64,000 bases of DNA, taken from positions 1 through 64,000 of the forward strand of contig NZ_JBGQQU010000009.1 in the NCBI RefSeq assembly GCF_045528445.1, in the 5' to 3' direction. Both the position numbers and the translations under genes were made by a program. The stretch's first letter is position 1. The number at the start of each line of letters is the position of its first letter. Origin of the DNA: Desemzia sp045528445. Lineage in GTDB: Bacteria; Bacillota; Bacilli; Lactobacillales; Carnobacteriaceae. Positions 1-8,897 of this stretch are shown one piece after another. The notes below the pieces were generated by a model. The model was not told the origin of the DNA and made no database searches. It saw only the letters and a program-made list of their open reading frames with translations.

Positions 1-30
1 ATCGAAAGCTGCCAGCCAGCCAAAAATATG

Positions 31-92
31 AAAAAAGCAGCCTGATTTCAAAAAAATGGATGAAATCAGGCTATTTGTCATGCTTTTTTTTA
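31..92. terminator. Hairpin with flanking A and T runs
   Basis: A perfect 12-bp stem (39-50 pairs with 61-72) is flanked by an A run on the left and an eight-T run on the right, so it could stop transcription from either side. No gene of the window ends into it from the left; on the minus strand it lies downstream of the secreted coiled-coil gene, about 230 bases beyond its stop. Confidence 0.55.
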
Positions 93-322
93 TTTGGAGC
101 TATCGGCGTCCATTTTAACGGGCTTACGATGGAACGTTATCTTTAAAGATAACTCATTGTAGTAAACTATTTTCAAGAGTTTAAAAGCAAAAAAATTTCC
201 GACAAAAAGCAGCTTCTTCAGCCCTATTGCCGGAAATATTCTTTATCTGAGTGACTTCAATACGTTACAGATTCTATTTAAGCTTTTTATTGATTCAGCC
301 AAACAGGGAAGTTTCTGTTTCA

Positions 323-1624
323 CTACTGCTTCGCAGAACCATTCCCATGTCCAGGACTGTAGCTAGATGCTTCTTGAACAGTTATTAGCTTGAAGTTGTC
401 AGGATTTTTCACTTGCCCATACGTCTTACCACTCGAAACTTTCAAATATTTATAGCCTTCAGGAGCTCGGTGCCATCCGCCTGATACCGTAGCGGACGGA
501 GTGGACGGAGCTGAATTGTTGGAACTAGAAGAAGAGCTGCTGGGTTGTTGTTCTTCTTGTTTTTGTGCCGCTGCTCTTTCTTCAGCAGCTTTCTTTTCAG
601 CTGCCTTTTCCGCCGCTTCCTGTTCAGCTTTTGCCTTCGCATCAGCTATTCTCTGATTGCTTTTCTCTGAAAGATCCTCATATTCAGTTTGAAGAACGCC
701 GTAATTTTTAGCAAGGTCACCTGACTTATATTCCTTCATCTCTAATGCATCAGCCAAGGTTTGACGGACTTCATTCAGTGTTGATTTCTCTTCACTCGTC
801 AAATCACCATTCGATACCAAAGAGTTGACGGAAGCAAGCAGTTCGTTGCTTGGACCTTCATTTTCCTGAAAGTCTTTTTCGATTTTTTCTTGTTTCTTTT
901 GCAAAAGAGTAATCAAGGATTCAGAATCTTCTTGTCGACTTTCTACGACTGCTAAATCATCTGCATCTTCAAAAAATTGTTCATTTTGTTTGCTATCGTT
1001 CTGCAATAGTTCTTTATCGACGGCCAACACATAAGGATCTTTGAGTAGGTTCTCTGCTGATTGATTCTGCTCTTTTAGCGCCTCTACTAAACGAACCAGG
1101 TCAGATTGATTCTCACTGATTTGAGTGATTAGTTGACTCGCTTCAACAGCTATTGCACGAATCGGTTCAACTCGTGTTGACGAAGACAACTCTGTCAGAC
1201 TATGTGTTAACGTTTCAATCTGTTGAACGTCTTTTGCGACAATAAAAGGTTCTTCTTTTTTCTGATCTAACACAGCTAAGTCATCTGTTAGCTGATCCAA
1301 CTCATTTTTGGCTACCTCTGCCTCTTTAGCGTCGAGACGAGTCTGCACTTCTGCAAGCACGTTTTCTTCTTTTGCTATCATAGCTTCTAGATTACGGCGA
1401 GTTTCCGTTTGTTCAGCCTCTTGGATACGCTCTAACTCGTTTTCCAGCAACTCCTGATCAGCTGCTGAAATAAATTCAGAACCCAACGCTTTATTGATGT
1501 GTTGTTCTTGTTGATCTTGCTGCTCATAGATTTCTTCGTAAGCCTCGGCATCAGTATTGGTTGCTAGAACACCGGCAGTTGAGAACGCCAAAACGATACT
1601 AAGCAATGCTCGTTTCAATTTCAT
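323..1624 (-). CDS. Secreted coiled-coil protein of unknown function
   Basis: This 433-residue protein starts with a signal peptide: basic MKLKR, a hydrophobic stretch to about residue 21 and a possible AEA cleavage site near residue 27. Residues 40-355 are almost entirely charged, Glu/Gln/Lys-rich helix with heptad character, so a long coiled coil is expected outside the cell. A Lys/Ala/Glu-rich segment and a serine-rich linker near 365-385 lead to a compact C-terminus beginning WHRAPEGYKYLKV, which looks like a small separate domain. No LPXTG anchor or choline-binding repeat is visible, so it is probably released or held by its C-terminal domain. It follows the small membrane gene at 1659 by 34 bases and has its own AGGAAGGG ribosome site, so the two probably form an operon. 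I do not recognise the family; a cell-wall-associated structural role is only a guess. Confidence 0.75.
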   Translation of the reverse strand: MKLKRALLSIVLAFSTAGVLATNTDAEAYEEIYEQQDQQEQHINKALGSEFISAADQELLENELERIQEAEQTETRRNLEAMIAKEENVLAEVQTRLDAKEAEVAKNELDQLTDDLAVLDQKKEEPFIVAKDVQQIETLTHSLTELSSSTRVEPIRAIAVEASQLITQISENQSDLVRLVEALKEQNQSAENLLKDPYVLAVDKELLQNDSKQNEQFFEDADDLAVVESRQEDSESLITLLQKKQEKIEKDFQENEGPSNELLASVNSLVSNGDLTSEEKSTLNEVRQTLADALEMKEYKSGDLAKNYGVLQTEYEDLSEKSNQRIADAKAKAEQEAAEKAAEKKAAEERAAAQKQEEQQPSSSSSSSNNSAPSTPSATVSGGWHRAPEGYKYLKVSSGKTYGQVKNPDNFKLITVQEASSYSPGHGNGSAKQ

Positions 1625-1658
1625 TTGTCTTTGTTACCCTTCCTATCTCTACCCGATT

Positions 1659-2117
1659 TTATTTGCTGCTTTCAAGCAGCCCTTGATACTCTGTTAGCGA
1701 CAACTCATTGTCGTTTCCAGCTTTTATGTATGTATAGTAACTTTTCATCTCTGCTAACATCTTCTCAAATGCTGGACTTGCTTTAGGCTCTTTCAAAATT
1801 TCAGGCCATTCAGCAGAATGCGCCACGTGATAATCGATGAAAAATAATAATTCTTTATTTTGATACATCTCCAAATCGTATTCTTTTACCATACGCTCAA
1901 GACGACTATAATTTTTGCTCACCACTTGAATCCTAAAGGCAAAGTACAGCGTTGCACCCATTGCAAACAAGTAAATCACAAAAGGGTTGACGCGCATTAC
2001 ATCCAACGCAACAAACAGACTTGCTGCTCCAAGCATGACTAACGAAAACAAAATGACTTTCCATTCGTACCGCTTGTGCTTTCCATATAAAGACAACATA
2101 GATTGGTATTCACTCAT
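1659..2117 (-). CDS. Small membrane protein, two TM helices
   Basis: The protein has 152 residues. The start MSEYQSML is chosen because GGAGGTG lies 5 bases before its ATG; an in-frame codon 18 bases upstream lies inside that ribosome site. Two adjacent hydrophobic segments (about residues 20-40 and 45-62) form a membrane hairpin, followed by a basic stretch and a soluble helical tail of about 85 residues with many Tyr and Glu. The N-terminus and tail should be cytoplasmic. It is the first gene of a probable two-gene operon with the secreted coiled-coil protein at 323-1624. No family is recognised. Confidence 0.75.
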   Translation of the reverse strand: MSEYQSMLSLYGKHKRYEWKVILFSLVMLGAASLFVALDVMRVNPFVIYLFAMGATLYFAFRIQVVSKNYSRLERMVKEYDLEMYQNKELLFFIDYHVAHSAEWPEILKEPKASPAFEKMLAEMKSYYTYIKAGNDNELSLTEYQGLLESSK

Positions 2118-2637
2118 CAGTTCACCTCCTAACATCAGTTATTTCATTTTTAATCATAATCTTTTCTTGTGGTTGATACAACAACATTTCGGCTCATCTG
2201 GCTCAATTTGGTTAGACGATTTTACATTCTGTTCACTTTTAGAATGGGTGCCTAAAAAAATTGACAACTGATTCTCTTATTTGTGAATCCAACCTGTATA
2301 TTCATCAAACGGAGACCTCTATACCTTGCATTTGATGAATAGTAAAGAGAAGAGACTATTTCCTTAGTCTCTTCTCTAGTGATTGGATTGGATTGGATTT
2401 AAGAAAATCATTTAACCAATCAGGCGAATAGTCAAAAAGAATAGAAATTATCGAGTTCACGCAAATATTGCCAATTATAACAACTAGTTTTCGGTATTTT
2501 TTGCTAATTAAGTTTGTGCACTTTCTTATTTAAATATATTTTCTCAATCTACCATTCTGCAACTTTCATCGCTCATCTGTATAATTTTCTTTCTATTTCC
2601 TTAAGCCTTTATTAAATATTTCTCATGTATGAATAGA
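2118..2637. other. Intergenic region with two hairpins
   Basis: No credible gene is seen here. Two perfect inverted repeats stand close together: 2299-2309 with 2331-2341 (11 bp) and 2346-2358 with 2365-2377 (13 bp), followed by a short ATTGG tandem at 2381-2400. Neither stem is followed by a clear T run. They may be a weak terminator pair for the OLD-type gene that ends at 2638, or the remnant of a regulatory leader. Confidence 0.4.
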
Positions 2638-4452
2638 TTATTTTATCAATATTTTATCAGTTATTGCTTTCATTATTTCTTTCAATTCATCTGCTACACC
2701 GTGGTTTTCCAGATCTTCAAGTGTAAGATCTGGAGCGATTTGAGCAATACCTTTTTTAATGTAATTTTGTTTTTGTTTAATTCCTTTACTCATTAATATA
2801 TCACTTACTTCCTTAGGTATATTAGCATTATTAGAGGTTAATTTATTCAAATGCTCCTCTTCAATACCAAATTTACTTAATATCATTTCACATGGGTAAT
2901 AATTTTCTATCGTTCTTCTTTCTAACACTATATATATTTCATTATCTTCTACTGTGATTCCAGGCGTTTTATATCCGTCGTTATCAATAATAAAAACTTT
3001 CATTACGTCTGGTAAAACCCGTTCTATAGTGTCATTTGTTTTCCATCTCTTCAAAGAATCCATACCGCCCATCTCAAGCAGTAGAGTATTATTATCGTTA
3101 GCAAAATTATGATATCCACTTTCAGGCTTGCTTAATATGGTGCTAATCTCTTTAAAAAATTGAATATCTGTGGGACCTTCTACATGTATTATTAATTTAA
3201 CATTTGGATCAAACATATTTGATATGACTCCAATATCATCACATATTTCTTTTAACATGTCTTTAGACGTCGTGTCATCCTGGTATTCTACTATTTCCTT
3301 TTCCATATCGTTCCTTTTAATCATTACAAGACTCTCTACATGAACTAAACTTGCTATGCTAGGTGCGTGGGTCGTTATAACAACTTGTGTATTATTATTT
3401 TTACTTAAGTACTGCAAAACTTTTATAATATTCTTTTGGTAATCCGGGTGTTGTCCTGTTTCTGGTTCTTCGACAGCATAAATAAAATTTCTATTACTTT
3501 CATTATTTTTCTCAGAAATTGCCGTAAAAAAGCTCAAAAGCATTAACCTTCTAACCCCGCTACCTCTTTTATTTACAGATATGTCATTCTGGTCTCTTAA
3601 TGATAGTTTAAATAAACTATCCCATTTTAATTCTTTAGTAAGTTCCACTTTAAATTCACTTGCTATTTTTTCATCATACATACTGAGGTTATCGATAGTT
3701 CTATTAGCTGTATCAATTGCTCTATCTACGACCTTATCGGCAATATCGTTTAATTCTTCCTGCACATTAATAATAGCTTCTTTAACAGCAGACTTCATAG
3801 GATCTTGTACTTCTGAGTCTTCGTCCGTACTACTCCTATCTGATTTAAACAATGAAAAAAGAGGATAGTTCGATTCGATTTGAGTAAGTATGCTTTTTGC
3901 TTCATTTCCCTTATCAATTTGAATCAATTCAGTTTTCAATTCAAAGTTGTTATCTTTAAAATACAAATTAAGCCCACTTCTCATAGAAGGATTTTCGTTT
4001 TTGTTAACGTTTTCAATTCCGTATTTATCAACTAAAGTTCTTAAATTTGATCTTGTTAAAGTAAAAAGTGGCTCTTCTTCCAAAAAATATGATGACCTAA
4101 TATATGTTTTTGATTTCATCTGTTTTCCAGAAAAAATTTTAGCTATTTCTAAATACCCATTTTCATTAACTAAATATTCATCCTCGAAATTTGTAATTGA
4201 TGCTGAATCAAGAGTGGTTTCAGAAGGTAAGTTTGTAAAATGACAAGTAATTATTACATCACTTTCAGGAGCACTAACACAAACATCACTTATATCCATT
4301 TTAGAGTTATTGAAAAATATATCTAATGCCTCCAAGAAAGTCGATTTCCCAGAATCATTTCTCCCAACTATTGTTGTAAAATCATTAAAATTCATTGTAG
4401 TCGGTTGTTGATACGATCTAAAATTTTCTAAAGTAATTTTTTTTAGTTTCAT
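2638..4452 (-). CDS. OLD-family ATP-dependent nuclease (AAA ATPase plus TOPRIM)
   Basis: This 604-residue protein has an SMC/RecF-like ATPase head split around a helical insert. FRSY and the Walker A GRNDSGKST (residues 30-38) open it; near residue 300 SVNKRGSGVRRL is the signature-like segment and YAVEEPETGQHP is the Walker B region; VVITTHAPSIASL is the switch region. The C-terminal third is a TOPRIM domain with HVEGPTDIQFF and IIDNDGYKTPG as the metal-binding acidic motifs. Known OLD proteins are DNA nucleases that act in phage exclusion. There is no adjacent UvrD-like helicase, so this is not a Gabija (GajAB) pair but a stand-alone OLD. It is AT-rich, lies next to IS66 debris and two tiny genes, and is probably acquired DNA. 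A start codon with AAGGAG nearby supports the full length. Confidence 0.85.
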   Translation of the reverse strand: MKLKKITLENFRSYQQPTTMNFNDFTTIVGRNDSGKSTFLEALDIFFNNSKMDISDVCVSAPESDVIITCHFTNLPSETTLDSASITNFEDEYLVNENGYLEIAKIFSGKQMKSKTYIRSSYFLEEEPLFTLTRSNLRTLVDKYGIENVNKNENPSMRSGLNLYFKDNNFELKTELIQIDKGNEAKSILTQIESNYPLFSLFKSDRSSTDEDSEVQDPMKSAVKEAIINVQEELNDIADKVVDRAIDTANRTIDNLSMYDEKIASEFKVELTKELKWDSLFKLSLRDQNDISVNKRGSGVRRLMLLSFFTAISEKNNESNRNFIYAVEEPETGQHPDYQKNIIKVLQYLSKNNNTQVVITTHAPSIASLVHVESLVMIKRNDMEKEIVEYQDDTTSKDMLKEICDDIGVISNMFDPNVKLIIHVEGPTDIQFFKEISTILSKPESGYHNFANDNNTLLLEMGGMDSLKRWKTNDTIERVLPDVMKVFIIDNDGYKTPGITVEDNEIYIVLERRTIENYYPCEMILSKFGIEEEHLNKLTSNNANIPKEVSDILMSKGIKQKQNYIKKGIAQIAPDLTLEDLENHGVADELKEIMKAITDKILIK

Positions 4453-4630
4453 AATTTTCTCCTTTTGAATTTTATTTAAATATATAACGAATATTTTTGA
4501 TGATAATCTTATGTGTAAAAACTTCTGCTTTTAAAAAAACTAATATTTCTTTTTTAGTATAACACACTATATTATTCAATATTCTAATTTTTTCAAATTG
4601 GTCTATGACAATAATTGGATTATTAACTGT

Positions 4631-4670
4631 AAATAAAAAAGACTGAACCATTTAATTGATTCAATCTTTA
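4631..4670 (-). terminator. Rho-independent terminator after the 59-residue gene
   Basis: On the minus strand a 13-bp stem containing two G-U pairs (4638-4650 with 4657-4669) is followed by a T run. It lies about 130 bases beyond the stop of the 59-residue gene and before the OLD-type gene, which therefore probably has its own promoter. Confidence 0.6.
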
Positions 4671-4797
4671 TTCACAAAAATTTTCACAAATGAAAAGTTG
4701 ATACAATATTAACAAATAGCCACCATACTTTTATAATTATCAGTTAGCTGCTGTTTTTTATTTTCATTTACTGCGCAGTTTGGCTCATATACCTTTT

Positions 4798-4977
4798 CTA
4801 TAAAGAGACCAAATCTTGAGCATCGACCCACCCAAAATTATTGTTATTTGAAAATTGTAAATGAACTTTTAACTCACTCTTATCTTCAATTTTTATAAAT
4901 GATTTAACCACTCCGGATCTATCTCGATGTTTCTCTTTTATTTCTTTATAAGGAGAAATTTTATATTTTATTGACAT
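4798..4977 (-). CDS. Small hypothetical protein, 59 residues
   Basis: The frame runs from ATG at 4977 to TAG at 4798. The protein begins MSIKYKISPYKEI and ends WVDAQDLVSL, has alternating hydrophobic residues in its second half (VVKSFIKIE, LKVHLQF) and looks like a small beta-rich fold. The ATG overlaps the end of the 40-residue frame upstream by 17 bases, which suggests translational coupling. No family is recognised. It sits between an OLD-type nuclease gene and IS66 debris in AT-rich accessory DNA, where small antitoxin-like or phage-derived proteins are common, but nothing in the sequence proves such a role. Confidence 0.45.
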   Translation of the reverse strand: MSIKYKISPYKEIKEKHRDRSGVVKSFIKIEDKSELKVHLQFSNNNNFGWVDAQDLVSL

Positions 4978-5083
4978 CTATAGTCACTTCTCTTACTACT
5001 TTACCATCATCAGTGATTTCAACAATCACTTTTTTTATTACATCTTCTTCATCTACGCCTACTTTAAATCCATGTAAAATCAA
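4961..5083 (-). CDS. Very small protein, 40 residues, TTG start
   Basis: A GAGGTGA ribosome site lies 5 bases before a TTG codon at 5083, and the frame runs to TAA at 4961. The product begins MILHGFKVGVDEEDVIKK and then reads like a short beta hairpin (VIVEITDDGKVVREVTID). It overlaps the next gene, whose ATG lies inside its last codons. The protein-like composition, good ribosome site and coupling argue for a real gene; the length and rare start codon argue for caution. It could also be the tail of a longer gene cut off by the IS66 insertion. Confidence 0.4.
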   Translation of the reverse strand: MILHGFKVGVDEEDVIKKVIVEITDDGKVVREVTIDVNKI

Positions 5084-5231
5084 TTATTTCACCTCATTTC
5101 TTTATAGTCTACAATAAATATAATTATGAATATTTAAATAACAACATAAATTTTAGCGTAAGCGCAAAATGAAACGGTATATAGATATAACAAATAACCC
5201 TTGCTACAATAATTTTGTATTACAGTAAGGG

Positions 5232-6577
5232 TTATTTGCAGCTTTCTTGAACTTCTTTACTCCATGGTAATAGATTTTGAAGTAATTCGGGTTCTTCTTT
5301 AAATGGAGTAGTGGGTAGTTCTTCAAATAAGTATTGAAGATACTTGTATGGGCTTAATCCATTAACTTTTGCAATTTGAATAATACTATAAACTACACCA
5401 CTCGCTGTTGCACCTTTGGTGCTGGTAGAAAAATTCCAAACTTTACGACCGACCACGAATGGACGAATACTACGCTCTGCTAGATTGTTTGAGAGCTGGC
5501 ATTCACCATCCTTAAGGTAGTTCATTAAGTAAGGCTTTTGATTTTTTGCATATTGTAATGCTTTTCCAAGAATTGAACTCTTCAATGCATTTGTATGCTC
5601 TACCCAATTCCAAAACTTATTTAAGATTGGAGTCGCTTTTTCTTTCCGTTGAATGAATCTTTCTTCTGGGGAAAGAAAGGCGATTTCTCGTTCAACTTTG
5701 AAGAGTTGATCACAGAAGTCTTTTCCAATCTCAGATTGAGATTTGTTTTGCATGGCGTTTTTTGGGATGCCATCATTAAACTTTCTGCGAAGATGAGCCC
5801 AACAGCCTACACGTGTTACCTCAGTAACTTTATTGTAACCTTCATAACCATCACAATGCATAAAGCCACGGTAACCTTCTAAAAACTTCCTCGCATTTTC
5901 TCCTGCTCGAGTAGGTTTATATTGGTAAAGCGCAATTTGCTCAGGTGAGTCTTTACTACTTTGGTAGAGCCACATATAAGATTTTGTTGTTGCCTTTTTA
6001 CCTGGTTCTTTTAGAACCTGCATGGTTGTTTCATCTACATGGATAGCTCTCGAGTGCAGAAGCTGTTGATGTAATAGATCAAATATAGGCTTTAACCATT
6101 GGTTAGAAGCTTTTATTACCCAATTAGCCATAGTGGCACGGCTAAGTGCAATACCATAGTTTTCCCATTCTTTCTCTTGACGGTAAAAAGGTACACTCAA
6201 TTCAAATTTTTGGTGCATCAACCAAGCTACTGAACTTGCGGAAGCTAAACTTCTAGGTATAACAGGTGCAGGGGTTACAGCTTTAACAATATTGTCTGCA
6301 CCATCTTTCTTACAAGTTGGACACTCATAAGCATAGCGCATAATTTTTCTCACCTTTAGGTGAGCAGGAATAAATTCAATTTCTTGGCGAACTTCTTCTT
6401 TTCCAATGATTTTTAATTCTGTATTACACCATTCACAATGGCATTCGTCTTCATGTAACATACAATTAACGTTGATGATCGGTAGATTCTTTATTAATTT
6501 TTCTTTCTGTCCTACCGTACGTTTTTTTACTTTAATCTCTTGTAAGTGACTGATTTCAGGTGCTTTTTTATCTTGAG
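5232..6577 (-). pseudogene. IS66-family transposase (TnpC), N-terminally truncated
   Basis: The open frame continues above its first ATG (6461) to about 6577 without a stop, giving typical IS66 sequence such as KVKKRTVGQKEK. It then holds a zinc-binding stretch (CHCEWCN, CPTC), the DDE nuclease region (HVDETTMQV, HCDGYEGYN, LAERSIRPFVVGRK) and the C-terminal tail ending FEELPTTPFKEEPELLQ. Intact IS66 TnpC is about 500 residues or more, so the N-terminal segment is missing where the copy meets the opposite-strand fragment. The short accessory IS66 genes tnpA and tnpB are absent. Confidence 0.85.
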
Positions 6578-6578
6578 A

Positions 6579-6770
6579 TACTCAAAAGGAGCAGAAGCTA
6601 GCTCCATTGCCTATAGTCTCATCGAAACGGCCAAAGAAAATGGTTTGAATGCGTACAAGTATTTAAGCTATTTATTTGAAGAGCTGCCGAACATTCCGTT
6701 CAAAGAAGAACCTGAACTCCTGCAGGTTCATTTGCCATGGAGTCCAACCGTACAGCAACAATGTAAATAG
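6579..6770 (+). pseudogene. IS66 transposase C-terminal fragment
   Basis: From KGAEASSIAYSLIE to QQQCK the frame matches the tail of the neighbouring IS66 transposase on the opposite strand (both have FKEEPELLQ and a C-terminal CK) but is clearly diverged, so it comes from a different IS66 copy. Only about 60 codons remain; upstream of 6579 the sequence switches into the other copy in opposite orientation. Confidence 0.8.
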
Positions 6771-6953
6771 ACCTTACTACATCCTTATAGTAGCAAGGTC
6801 TATTCATCGTGCCCATATACCTGTTATTTTGGCGCTTACGTTGATTTTAAACTATAAAACAAGCGTTCGATATTTCAGACTAAGGAAGCTTAAACATATT
6901 ATTAAGCTACATCAAATTTGCCTATATTTTTATCAATCTCCATTTACAACAAT

Positions 6954-7787
6954 TTATATACTTTCTTTAAAGGCAACTAGTGCTTCTTTCCATGTAGGAA
7001 TATTGAAGCCAGTTGCTTTTGCTTTAGATAAATCCATAATAGAGTGCTTAGGGCGATGCGCTTTTTGTGGATACTCTTCTGAAGTAACAGGCGCTACTTC
7101 AACTGCTTCGTCTTTTAAAATCTCTTTGGCAAACTCATACCATGAACAATATCCATCGTTGGATAAGTGATACATTCCATAATCATGGTCAGTAGTAGTT
7201 AAATGATGCATAAATTCCGCTAGAGTACGTGTCCATGTTGGACGACCGATCTGATCGCTCACTACGGTCAAACGAGAGCGACTTTGAGCCAGGCGTTGCA
7301 TCGTAAAGACAAAATTACTTCCAAATTCTCCAAATACCCAAGAAGTTCGTATGATGTAATATTTACTACAGATTTCTTGCACAGCTTGTTCTCCAGCTAA
7401 TTTAGCACGTCCATATTCGTTTTGAGGATTAGTAGGTGCCTCCACTGAGTATTCGCCTTCATTTGTCCCGTCAAATACATAATCGGTACTGATATAAACC
7501 AGCTCTGCTCCCACTGCTTCTGCTGCTTTTGCGATATTGGTGGTGCCTGCAACGTTGACTGAGCGATTTAATATTTTCCCTTCATCTTCTGCCGCATCTA
7601 CTGCCGTATAAGCAGCACAATGGTAAATCACCGTTGGTTTCAACGTTAAAATAAATTTTTGAACAGCTGCTTCATTAGTGATATCTAGTTCTTTTGAATC
7701 TGTTGCCACATAAGTTACTTTTTTTTCATCCAATAATTTTTTCACTTCAGAACCTAATTGTCCGTTTGCCCCTGTGATTAAAATCAT
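6954..7787 (-). CDS. rmlD: dTDP-4-dehydrorhamnose reductase
   Basis: This 277-residue short-chain dehydrogenase carries out the last step of dTDP-L-rhamnose synthesis, reducing dTDP-4-keto-L-rhamnose with NAD(P)H in the cytoplasm. GANGQLGSEV at the N-terminus is the nucleotide-binding loop; YISTDYVFDG and the YGRAKLAGE stretch hold the catalytic Ser/Tyr/Lys set; RTSWVFGEFGSNF is typical of RmlD. GAGGAGG lies just before the ATG. It is the last gene of the polysaccharide operon and is separated from rmlB by a strong hairpin at 7805-7835, so its expression may be lower than that of the other rml genes. Downstream lies the IS66 debris. Confidence 0.95.
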   Translation of the reverse strand: MILITGANGQLGSEVKKLLDEKKVTYVATDSKELDITNEAAVQKFILTLKPTVIYHCAAYTAVDAAEDEGKILNRSVNVAGTTNIAKAAEAVGAELVYISTDYVFDGTNEGEYSVEAPTNPQNEYGRAKLAGEQAVQEICSKYYIIRTSWVFGEFGSNFVFTMQRLAQSRSRLTVVSDQIGRPTWTRTLAEFMHHLTTTDHDYGMYHLSNDGYCSWYEFAKEILKDEAVEVAPVTSEEYPQKAHRPKHSIMDLSKAKATGFNIPTWKEALVAFKESI

Positions 7788-7804
7788 AGTTTTCCTCCTC
7801 TATA

Positions 7805-7835
7805 AAAAAAGGTAGGAGCATATCCTACCTTTTTT
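7805..7835 (-). terminator. Terminator-like hairpin between rmlB and rmlD
   Basis: A perfect 13-bp stem (7805-7817 with 7823-7835) with a 5-base loop begins with an A run and ends with a T run, so it reads as an intrinsic terminator on either strand. It lies inside a co-directional operon, 15 bases beyond the rmlB stop. Partial read-through could set a lower level of rmlD. Confidence 0.7.
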
Positions 7836-7849
7836 ACTGTCGATTATGA

Positions 7850-8878
7850 TCACTGATTATTTTGAGCGTACTTGGCTTCCACAGCTTCTTTTTCCACTAA
7901 CCACCACTCTTTATGGTCAGTATACCATTGGATGGTATCGGCTAACCCCTCACGGAAATTGGTGAATGCTGGCTTCCAACCTAACTCTTCATTTAATTTC
8001 GTTGAATCAATTGCATAGCGCAAGTCATGCCCTGCACGATCTGTTACTTGATCATAAGCATCTTTAGGTTGACCCATCAGTTCTAAGATCAATTCTAACA
8101 CTTGTTTATTGTTTTCTTCGCCGTCGGCACCGATCAAATACGTTTCTCCGATACGTCCTTCAGTCAATATAGCCCAGACAGCGGAAGAATGATCATTGGT
8201 ATGGATCCAATCGCGCACGTTCTTTCCTTCACCGTATAACTTAGGGCGAATCCCTGCTAAAACGTTAGTGATTTGACGCGGAATAAATTTTTCGATGTGT
8301 TGGTAAGGTCCATAATTATTTGAACAATTCGACAACGTCGCTTTTAAGCCGAAAGATCTTACCCAGGCTTTTACCAATAGGTCAGATCCAGCTTTAGTAG
8401 CTGAATAAGGGCTAGAAGGATTGTATGGCGTTTCAGCCGTAAACTTTTCTCCAGGACCTTCACCATGTCCCGGTAAGTCTTCCCGTAAGGGAAGATCTCC
8501 ATAGACTTCGTCTGTGGAGACATGGTGGTAACGAACACCATATTTACGACATGCTTCAATCAAAGTGTAAGTGCCCATGATATTCGTATGAACAAATGGT
8601 GATGGGTCTTTTAGTGAATTGTCGTTATGAGACTCTGCCGCATAATGTATCACTGCATTGGTTTCTTTTACCAGCCGATCCACTAATTCTGTATCCGCAA
8701 TATCTCCTACAACCAATTTCACGCGGTCCTCAGGCAATCCAGCTAAGTTTTCTTTGTTTCCTGCATAAGTTAATTTATCCAATACGGTTACATGAACATC
8801 TGGATGATGGTTCACTACATAATGCACAAAATTTGAACCGATAAATCCGGCTCCACCAGTCACAATAATGTGTTTCAT
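7850..8878 (-). CDS. rmlB: dTDP-glucose 4,6-dehydratase
   Basis: The 342-residue enzyme converts dTDP-glucose to dTDP-4-keto-6-deoxyglucose, the second step of dTDP-L-rhamnose synthesis. GGAGFIGSNF is the NAD-binding loop, HYAAESHND the conserved loop, STDEVYGDL carries the catalytic Thr-Asp-Glu motif and YSATKAGSD the Tyr-xxx-Lys pair; NNYGPYQ is also diagnostic. Length is normal for the family. It lies between rmlC (19 bases upstream) and rmlD in the order rmlA-C-B-D that is common in lactic acid bacteria. Confidence 0.95.
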   Translation of the reverse strand: MKHIIVTGGAGFIGSNFVHYVVNHHPDVHVTVLDKLTYAGNKENLAGLPEDRVKLVVGDIADTELVDRLVKETNAVIHYAAESHNDNSLKDPSPFVHTNIMGTYTLIEACRKYGVRYHHVSTDEVYGDLPLREDLPGHGEGPGEKFTAETPYNPSSPYSATKAGSDLLVKAWVRSFGLKATLSNCSNNYGPYQHIEKFIPRQITNVLAGIRPKLYGEGKNVRDWIHTNDHSSAVWAILTEGRIGETYLIGADGEENNKQVLELILELMGQPKDAYDQVTDRAGHDLRYAIDSTKLNEELGWKPAFTNFREGLADTIQWYTDHKEWWLVEKEAVEAKYAQNNQ

Positions 8879-8897
8879 CTTTTTTAGCTCCTAATTA

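Larger units (their letters stand above)
5158..6839. mobile_element. Composite of two broken IS66-family copies, head to head
   Basis: Both outer edges are IS66 ends. The sequence starting GTAAGCGC at 5158 is an imperfect inverted repeat of the sequence ending GCGCTTAC at 6839. Next to each edge is the 3-prime end of a transposase gene, and the two genes point away from the middle. The left copy has lost its 5-prime part and the right copy keeps only about its last 60 codons; they meet near 6578. The whole cannot transpose with its own enzyme. It probably arose when one copy inserted or recombined with another and the middle was lost. Confidence 0.8.

Noticed and set aside
101..118. Solo copy of the family-B repeat
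   Set aside because: Only GCGTCCATTT (10 bases) matches the reverse complement of the unit; arms and spacing are missing, so chance is likely.
2299..2400. T-box or other riboswitch leader
   Set aside because: Two hairpins are present but the conserved T-box sequence and a terminator T run are absent, and no amino-acid gene follows.
2638..4452. Gabija system
   Set aside because: The OLD-type protein fits GajA in general architecture, but no UvrD-like GajB gene is next to it.
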